Below are positions 13,526 through 16,968 of a stretch of DNA of 16,968 bases, one piece after another; position 1 is the first letter of the stretch, and every line of letters starts with the position of its first letter. The position numbers and the translations under genes are program-made. The stretch spans positions 1-16,968 of the forward strand of contig JADFYT010000018.1 in assembly GCA_015232935.1 (NCBI GenBank), written 5' to 3'. Origin of the DNA: Desulfamplus sp. (GTDB lineage Bacteria > Desulfobacterota > Desulfobacteria > Desulfobacterales > Desulfobacteraceae). The notes below the pieces were generated by a model. It worked only from the letters and a program-made list of their open reading frames with translations, was not told the origin of the DNA and made no database searches.

Positions 13526-14350
13526 ATGGGAAAATCAACTCAATTTTCATACAGGCCAGGCAATTTTGTGCTGTTCAGATTAGATGTCAGGTGCAAGATT
13601 ATCTGTATATGCCTGTTAAGTATTATGATGGCTATGGCGGGTTTTTCTCACCTTTCCCTGATAAGTACTGTTCTTTTATGGTTTCTTTACCGTTCAGGTA
13701 TAAATATTCGAATGCTCATTTGGGAGCTTAAATACTTTTTTGTCATCTTGTTTTTTGTATTTGCTGTAAGAGCAATAGTTACTCCTGGTGTTCCTGTACC
13801 CATACTACAAATTCTGGGAATGGATGTGTTTGAAATAAAGCACATTGATCTCTTAAACCACATAAATATAACAAGAGAAGGTCTTGTTGATGGATGCAAG
13901 GTTGTCTGGCGATTTTTGATAATAATGATTATGGGGCTTCTATTTGCGTGTTCGACTCAGGCTTCGTCGTTAAATGTGGCGGTGGCATGGTTTCTTAAAC
14001 CGTTTCCATTCATACCTGAAAAAAGAGTTGGCATTATGGTCAGTCTTTTTGTCCGCTTTCTTCCTATGATACTTGAAAAGGCAAATGAGATATCAGATGC
14101 ACAAAAGGCAAGATGTGCCCATCTGCGAAAAAATCCTGTTAAAAAAATGAAAAATATAACAGTTCCATTACTTAAGAGAGTTTTTATCTGTGCAGATACA
14201 CTTGCTATTGCCATGGCCTCCAGATGCTATAATGAGCATAGAACAGAGCAAGATTTTTTAAAATCAGGATATGAATTTCATTTTTATGCGGGAACAATCG
14301 CTTTTTATGCGTTTATCCTGTTTTACAAATCTCCATTATCTTTCCATTAA
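13526..14350 (+). CDS. bioN: ECF transporter T component BioN
   Basis: This is the transmembrane coupling (T) subunit that links BioY to the BioM ATPases. The protein has 274 residues with hydrophobic segments near 24-55, 68-86, 127-142, 165-182 and 254-268. The long cytoplasmic coupling helices carry the diagnostic motifs in variant form: AQKARCAH (ARC, 195-197) and MASRCY (SRC, 232-234), where most T components have ARA/ARG-type triplets with Arg in the middle. Both Arg residues (R196, R233) are kept, so ATPase coupling is expected to work. The start is ATG 13526, just after an in-frame stop; no clear ribosome binding site is seen. Its last 38 bp overlap the convergent S4-domain gene. Assignment relies on topology, motifs and the birA-bioY-bioM context. 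Confidence 0.88.
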   Translation: MGKSTQFSYRPGNFVLFRLDVRCKIICICLLSIMMAMAGFSHLSLISTVLLWFLYRSGINIRMLIWELKYFFVILFFVFAVRAIVTPGVPVPILQILGMDVFEIKHIDLLNHINITREGLVDGCKVVWRFLIIMIMGLLFACSTQASSLNVAVAWFLKPFPFIPEKRVGIMVSLFVRFLPMILEKANEISDAQKARCAHLRKNPVKKMKNITVPLLKRVFICADTLAIAMASRCYNEHRTEQDFLKSGYEFHFYAGTIAFYAFILFYKSPLSFH

Positions 14351-14618
14351 ATTCAATAATATCCCCTGCAAAAATTTTTTTTCTCTTTCTCTTTTCAACG
14401 CAGCCATTGACCAATACCATTCCGTTGGTAATTAACGTTTTTGCCTCTCCTCCACTGAAGACAACATTTTCAAATTTCAGGATTTTACAAAGCTCAACAG
14501 GCTCTCGGTTAATGATAACCAAACGATGCTCCTCTGATCTTGTTTCAGTTGATTCCCTGGATTCTATTCCAGGGTCAAGTTCTTTCTTTGCCACTCCTGT
14601 CTCTACTCTTGTGTTCAT
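14313..14618 (-). CDS. Small S4-domain RNA-binding protein (YbcJ-like)
   Basis: An S4-like RNA-binding domain is clear in VELCKILKFENVVFSGGEAK, TLITNGMVLVNGCVEKRKRK and FAGDIIEFNGK, which match the small YbcJ-type S4 proteins thought to bind RNA or ribosomes; the exact role is unknown. From ATG 14618 the product has 101 residues, with a polar N-terminal part of about 32 residues that has no family counterpart. A TTG at 14522 gives a 69-residue protein, the usual family size, and has AGAGGAG six bases upstream, so it may be the true start. ATG 14618 has only a distant AGGA. The 3' end overlaps bioN by 38 bp, tail to tail. Confidence 0.8.
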   Translation of the reverse strand: MNTRVETGVAKKELDPGIESRESTETRSEEHRLVIINREPVELCKILKFENVVFSGGEAKTLITNGMVLVNGCVEKRKRKKIFAGDIIEFNGKIMEICKTG

Positions 14619-14945
14619 TGTTGTTGGGCATCCTTTTTCAAAATCAGTTTGTATGACTATAAAATTGAGTTACAAGTCAATTTTACAGATTTCCAGATAA
14701 TTAAATTGGCGGGACTGCCAAAGGGTTTATCTCGCCAAGAGACTTTTCTGGAAAACTATAGTTTCTGTCGTTCGTTAATCTTCAAAAGCTTCTGGCTCTA
14801 TCTTGTAAAGGGGAGTTTTTTTGCCAAGGAAGTTCGAGTTGATTTTATGTTCATTAAATTGTATATGTGATTGCTTCAAATATTATGCAGTAGTTGGTGT
14901 GACTATTTATAACTGTACTGAAAAAATGAAAATGGATATAGTGAA
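14619..14945. other. Divergent spacer between the S4-domain gene and yciO
   Basis: This AT-rich 327-bp stretch separates two divergently transcribed genes and should contain both promoters. A 9-bp inverted repeat, TAAAATTGA (14660-14668) and TCAATTTTA (14677-14685), has an 8-nt centre and could be an operator or a hairpin in a leader. Short TTGGC/GCCAA inverted words occur near 14706-14750. A 73-codon open frame at 14649-14870 on the + strand has atypical composition and no recognisable domain, so I do not call it a gene. Confidence 0.5.
14839..14867 (+). promoter_or_regulatory. Possible yciO promoter
   Basis: TTGATT (14839-14844) and TATATG (14862-14867) are separated by exactly 17 bp, giving 4 of 6 matches to each sigma-70 hexamer. 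Transcription would begin near 14874, leaving a leader of about 70 nt before the ATG at 14946. In AT-rich DNA such matches arise by chance, so the call is weak. Confidence 0.3.
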
Positions 14946-15554
14946 ATGCTCTTGACTGTAAACCCGCATAATCCCCAGCCCAGATTAATTTCAAAAGTAG
15001 TTCAGTTGCTCAGAGACGGTGGTGTGATTGCCTATCCAACCGATACTTTTTATGGAATAGGTTGTGATATTATGAACAAGAAGGCCATAGAACGCGTCTA
15101 TCAGTTAAAAAATAGGGACAAGAATGAGCCGTTCAGTTTTATATGTTCAGACCTTAAACATATCAGCGAATATGCGAAGGTCTCAAATTTTGCGTACCGG
15201 AATATGAAGCGAGTTCTTCCAGGCCCATTTACCCTCATACTTCCAGGATCAAAAATGGTACCCAAAATAATGCTGACAAAACGTAAAACAGCGGGGATAA
15301 GGGTGCCAGACAACAATATTGTCCTTGCTATTGCAAGAGAGCTTGGTCACCCTGTTTTGTCAACCAGTGCAAGTGATCCCTGTGGCACTATTTTCAGCGA
15401 TCCATCTCTTCTGCATGACCATTTTGCAACGCTTCTTGATGCGGTCATTGATGGCGGAGCTGTCCCCAATGTCGCTTCAAGTGTAGTTTCGCTAATTGAT
15501 GACGTACCTGAAATAATCCGCTATGGTGCCGGAGATGTGAGCGTTTTTGAATAG
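14946..15554 (+). CDS. yciO: Sua5/YciO/YrdC family protein, YciO-type
   Basis: The family includes L-threonylcarbamoyladenylate synthases (TsaC/Sua5), which make the precursor of t6A37 in tRNA; the YciO branch has a less certain role. The protein has 202 residues and lacks the C-terminal Sua5 domain. Visible motifs are GGVIAYPTDTFYGIGCD (25-41), QLKNRDKNEPFSFIC (53-67), LPGPFTLILPG (91-101), KRKTAGIRVPDN (112-123) and LSTSASDP (138-145). KNRDKN and KRKT-G-R-P fit YciO better than TsaC, and SASD replaces the SAN of typical TsaC proteins. Automated pipelines would probably label it threonylcarbamoyl-AMP synthase. The ribosome binding site is weak (GGATA). The last 63 bp overlap the convergent sppA. 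Confidence 0.85.
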   Translation: MLLTVNPHNPQPRLISKVVQLLRDGGVIAYPTDTFYGIGCDIMNKKAIERVYQLKNRDKNEPFSFICSDLKHISEYAKVSNFAYRNMKRVLPGPFTLILPGSKMVPKIMLTKRKTAGIRVPDNNIVLAIARELGHPVLSTSASDPCGTIFSDPSLLHDHFATLLDAVIDGGAVPNVASSVVSLIDDVPEIIRYGAGDVSVFE

Positions 15555-16394
15555 GGATGTAATAATTTTCCTGAAAAATTCAGTTTTGTCCTCTTCTGGA
15601 TAGACAGTCTTGATTTTTCCCTCAATTCCGGCCAGTTCTCCTGCCAGATCAATCGCATCATCAAGGTTGCCAAGTTTGTCCACAAGGTTAAGAGATAATG
15701 CGGATTCTCCTGTATATATACGCCCGTCCGCAAGTTTTGACATGGTTTCCATGTCAATATTTCTTCCCTGGGCAGCATCTCTGACAAACTGCATGTGGAT
15801 TTCGTTGACCACATTCTGTAGCAGTGTTCGCTCATTCTCCTTTATATCTCTGAGTGGTGAGCCCATATCTTTGTATTCGCCGCTTTTGATAACTACAGGG
15901 GCAAGACCGATTTTTTCAACAATCTCCTGAAAATTTGCATACTCCATTATCACGCCAATGCTTCCTGTAATTGTGCCAGGATTTGCTACAATACTGTCAC
16001 ATGAGGCTGCTGCATAATATCCGCCGGATGCTGCCACAGAACCCATTGAGGCTACAACTGTCTTTGTCTTTCTGGTTTTCATGATCTCCCGATATATCTC
16101 CTGAGATGGCCCAACCCCTCCGCCAGGAGAATCGATTCTTATTACAATAGCTTTGATCGAGCTTCTTTCCCTGAATTTTTTTATATTTTCAATAGTCTCT
16201 TTTGAAGAGAGTATTGGGCCGGTCATCTCGATTATTCCAACGTTGGCATCTCCGGTAATATCCAGTGTGTTAAAATTTGATTTCATCAGGGTAGTGCCGC
16301 CCGATATCAGTAATACCACAAACAGCATGAATACAGCGGAGATAGTGGTCATGATCATTGTAAAAAAAAGGAATGGGTGTCTCCTTGAAAACAT
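15492..16394 (-). CDS. sppA: Signal peptide peptidase SppA (36K type)
   Basis: SppA is a membrane-anchored serine protease that degrades signal peptides left after protein export. From ATG 16394 the protein has 300 residues. A single N-terminal membrane helix (about 8-31) follows MFSRRHPF. The protease domain has VIRIDSPGGGVGPSQEIYRE (84-103), ASMGSVAASGGYYAAA with the putative nucleophile Ser123 in AASGGYY, TGSIGVIMEYANF, and KSGEYKDMGSPLRD with the putative general base Lys175, matching the Ser/Lys dyad of B. subtilis SppA. It is the short single-repeat form, not the E. coli 67K tandem form. A TTG at 16400 would add two residues and has better AGGA spacing (5 nt against 11), so the start is uncertain. 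The 3' end overlaps yciO by 63 bp. It follows rpsA on the same strand, beyond a terminator. Confidence 0.94.
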   Translation of the reverse strand: MFSRRHPFLFFTMIMTTISAVFMLFVVLLISGGTTLMKSNFNTLDITGDANVGIIEMTGPILSSKETIENIKKFRERSSIKAIVIRIDSPGGGVGPSQEIYREIMKTRKTKTVVASMGSVAASGGYYAAASCDSIVANPGTITGSIGVIMEYANFQEIVEKIGLAPVVIKSGEYKDMGSPLRDIKENERTLLQNVVNEIHMQFVRDAAQGRNIDMETMSKLADGRIYTGESALSLNLVDKLGNLDDAIDLAGELAGIEGKIKTVYPEEDKTEFFRKIITSLFKNAHISGTIADYFRYVIN

Positions 16395-16447
16395 AATCAA
16401 TATTGTCCTGTATAAAAATGTTGACAGATCTGCTGCATAACTCGCTT

Positions 16448-16537
16448 TTCATCCCGTACAATGAAGCCCTCCCCGCCTCAAGCGGACGGGGTATCAGGCA
16501 TTAATGCTTTTCGCCCCAAGGGGCACCCGAGCTTCGC
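16448..16537 (-). mobile_element. Possible remnant or minimal element of IS200/IS605 type
   Basis: On the minus strand a GC hairpin (16491-16471) with arms CCCCGTC and GGCGGGG is followed by GAGGGCTTCATTG. This layout resembles the right-end hairpin that lies after tnpB genes and forms the end of the guide RNA of IS200/IS605 elements. Nearby are GCCCCAAGGGGC (16513-16524), the perfect palindrome GCATTAATGC (16498-16507), and TTCAT/ATGAA arms (16448-16452 and 16461-16465). No transposase or tnpB is present, so it would be a decayed end or a non-autonomous palindrome element. The resemblance is by eye only. Confidence 0.35.
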
Positions 16538-16580
16538 AATGTAAGGAGTAAGATCCGGTTTTGCAGGAAGTCTGATTTAT

Positions 16581-16620
16581 AAAAAAGGCCGGATACAGAG
16601 TATCCTCTGTATCCGGCCTT
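16581..16620 (-). terminator. Rho-independent terminator of rpsA
   Basis: A perfect 16-bp inverted repeat, AAGGCCGGATACAGAG (16585-16600) and CTCTGTATCCGGCCTT (16605-16620), has a 4-nt loop. Read on the minus strand it ends in a run of T (16586-16581), the classic intrinsic terminator for a leftward transcript. It lies about 107 bp after the rpsA stop, so most rpsA transcripts should end before sppA. Confidence 0.92.
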
Positions 16621-16665
16621 ACAACCTGGTATTAAACGGGCATGGATATATTTTCCCAACCCGAA

Positions 16666-16693
16666 TCATGAAAACTGGAATTAATTTTCATGA
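16666..16693. repeat. CATGAAAA / TTTTCATG palindrome after rpsA
   Basis: TCATGAAAA (16666-16674) and TTTTCATGA (16685-16693) form a perfect 9-bp inverted repeat with a 10-nt loop. The arms and part of the loop (TGG after the left arm) match the first hairpin of the rplN-rplX spacer (1932-1964), and flanking words are also similar. This suggests one dispersed palindromic repeat family rather than a second terminator, since no T-tract follows on either strand. Confidence 0.65.
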
Positions 16694-16726
16694 CAAAACA
16701 GCTATTTTTTCTCTGGTGCAATCAAA

Positions 16727-16968
16727 TTATTTGTCTTCAGCTTTTGCAGCTTCTTCAAGATTGTCTCTTAGCAGCTCGCCAAAAGATGAAGTGGCAGGTT
16801 TGGCATTTTTTACAAAATCCTGGATATGATCCTGCTCCTCTTCTACTTCAAGGCGTTTGATCGATAGTCCGATGCGTCTTTCATCGCTGTTTATGTTCAT
16901 TACTCTGGCTGTAATGGCTTCTCCTGCCTTAAATTGATCCACAGGAGTTTTTATCTTTTCCTTGCTGA
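16727..16968 (-). CDS. rpsA: 30S ribosomal protein S1, C-terminal part (5' end outside window)
   Basis: The frame is open to the right edge, so only the last 80 or so residues are visible. They begin SKEKIKTPVDQFKAGEAITA and continue RVMNINSDERRIGLSIKRLE, the second half of an S1 OB-fold repeat with the usual D-ERRIGLSIK ending. A polar C-terminal tail follows, with FGELLRDNLEEAAKAEDK at the end. Multi-repeat S1 captures mRNA on the 30S subunit. Assignment to rpsA rather than another S1-repeat protein rests on the ERRIGLSIK ending, the acidic tail and the sppA neighbour, which is a common arrangement in this group. An intrinsic terminator lies downstream. Confidence 0.87.
   Translation of the reverse strand, partial: SKEKIKTPVDQFKAGEAITARVMNINSDERRIGLSIKRLEVEEEQDHIQDFVKNAKPATSSFGELLRDNLEEAAKAEDK

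Larger units (their letters stand above)
16395..16726 (-). other. rpsA-sppA spacer rich in palindromes
   Basis: These 332 bp contain no convincing gene. Reading along the minus strand from rpsA to sppA they hold a CATGAAAA palindrome (16693-16666), the rpsA terminator (16620-16581), and a block of GC-rich palindromes (16524-16471) that resembles an IS200/IS605-type element end. No strong sigma-70 promoter for sppA is visible. A TTGACA at 16421 is on the wrong strand for sppA. Confidence 0.6.

Noticed and set aside
14649..14870. 73-codon open frame on the + strand in the S4-domain/yciO spacer
   Set aside because: No recognisable domain, no good ribosome binding site, and composition like AT-rich noncoding DNA; it is crossed by inverted repeats.
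16421..16426. Perfect TTGACA on the + strand near the sppA start
   Set aside because: No -10 at the right distance and no + strand gene follows; it would only drive antisense transcription.

Overview
This window is a chromosomal segment of a bacterium that is probably a mesophilic Desulfobacterota (former Deltaproteobacteria), most likely a Desulfobacterales sulfate reducer. That assignment is inference. It rests on moderately AT-rich DNA, the flavour of the ribosomal proteins, zinc-binding forms of L24, S14, S4 and L36, and an rpsA/sppA neighbourhood; no database search was possible.

Region 1 (1-10873, + strand) is a fused S10 (tail)-spc-alpha ribosomal superoperon. The order is rpsC (5' end outside the window), rplP, rpmC, rpsQ, rplN, rplX, rplE, rpsN, rpsH, rplF, rplR, rpsE, rpmD, rplO, secY, infA, rpmJ, rpsM, rpsK, rpsD, rpoA, rplQ. 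It ends in a strong intrinsic terminator at 10835-10873. The genes are canonical, and the interest lies in the spacers: tandem hairpins between rplN and rplX, a 265-bp gap with nested inverted repeats before rpsH, a repeat set that can form mutually exclusive stems before infA, and a 26-bp tandem duplication before rpsD. Several genes (rplE, rpsN, rpsE, rpsD) start at TTG behind strong Shine-Dalgarno sequences. The adk and map genes that often sit between secY and infA are absent.

Region 2 (10967-14350, + strand) is a biotin uptake operon: birA (biotin ligase/repressor), bioY (biotin-binding S component), bioM (ECF ATPase) and bioN (ECF T component). A good BirA-type operator overlaps the putative birA promoter, which suggests that the whole uptake cassette is autoregulated by biotin status. 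BirA carries an unusual insertion of about 35 residues, containing a 15-bp tandem duplication, between its KWPND motif and its KKLAGLL motif.

Region 3 (14313-16968) has a small S4-domain RNA-binding protein gene (- strand), a YciO-type Sua5/YciO/YrdC gene (+), sppA signal peptide peptidase (-) and the 3' end of rpsA (ribosomal protein S1, -). The two convergent gene pairs overlap tail to tail by 38 and 63 bp. The spacer between rpsA and sppA (16395-16726) holds the rpsA terminator, a palindromic repeat related to the one in the rplN-rplX spacer, and a palindrome-rich block that resembles the right end of an IS200/IS605-type element.

I see no CRISPR array, tRNA, rRNA, intact mobile element or defence system. 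The window is mainly conserved housekeeping sequence, and I do not see a convincing new multi-gene system. The most informative non-standard signals are the BirA operator and insertion, the shared palindrome family and the structured spacers of the ribosomal operon.
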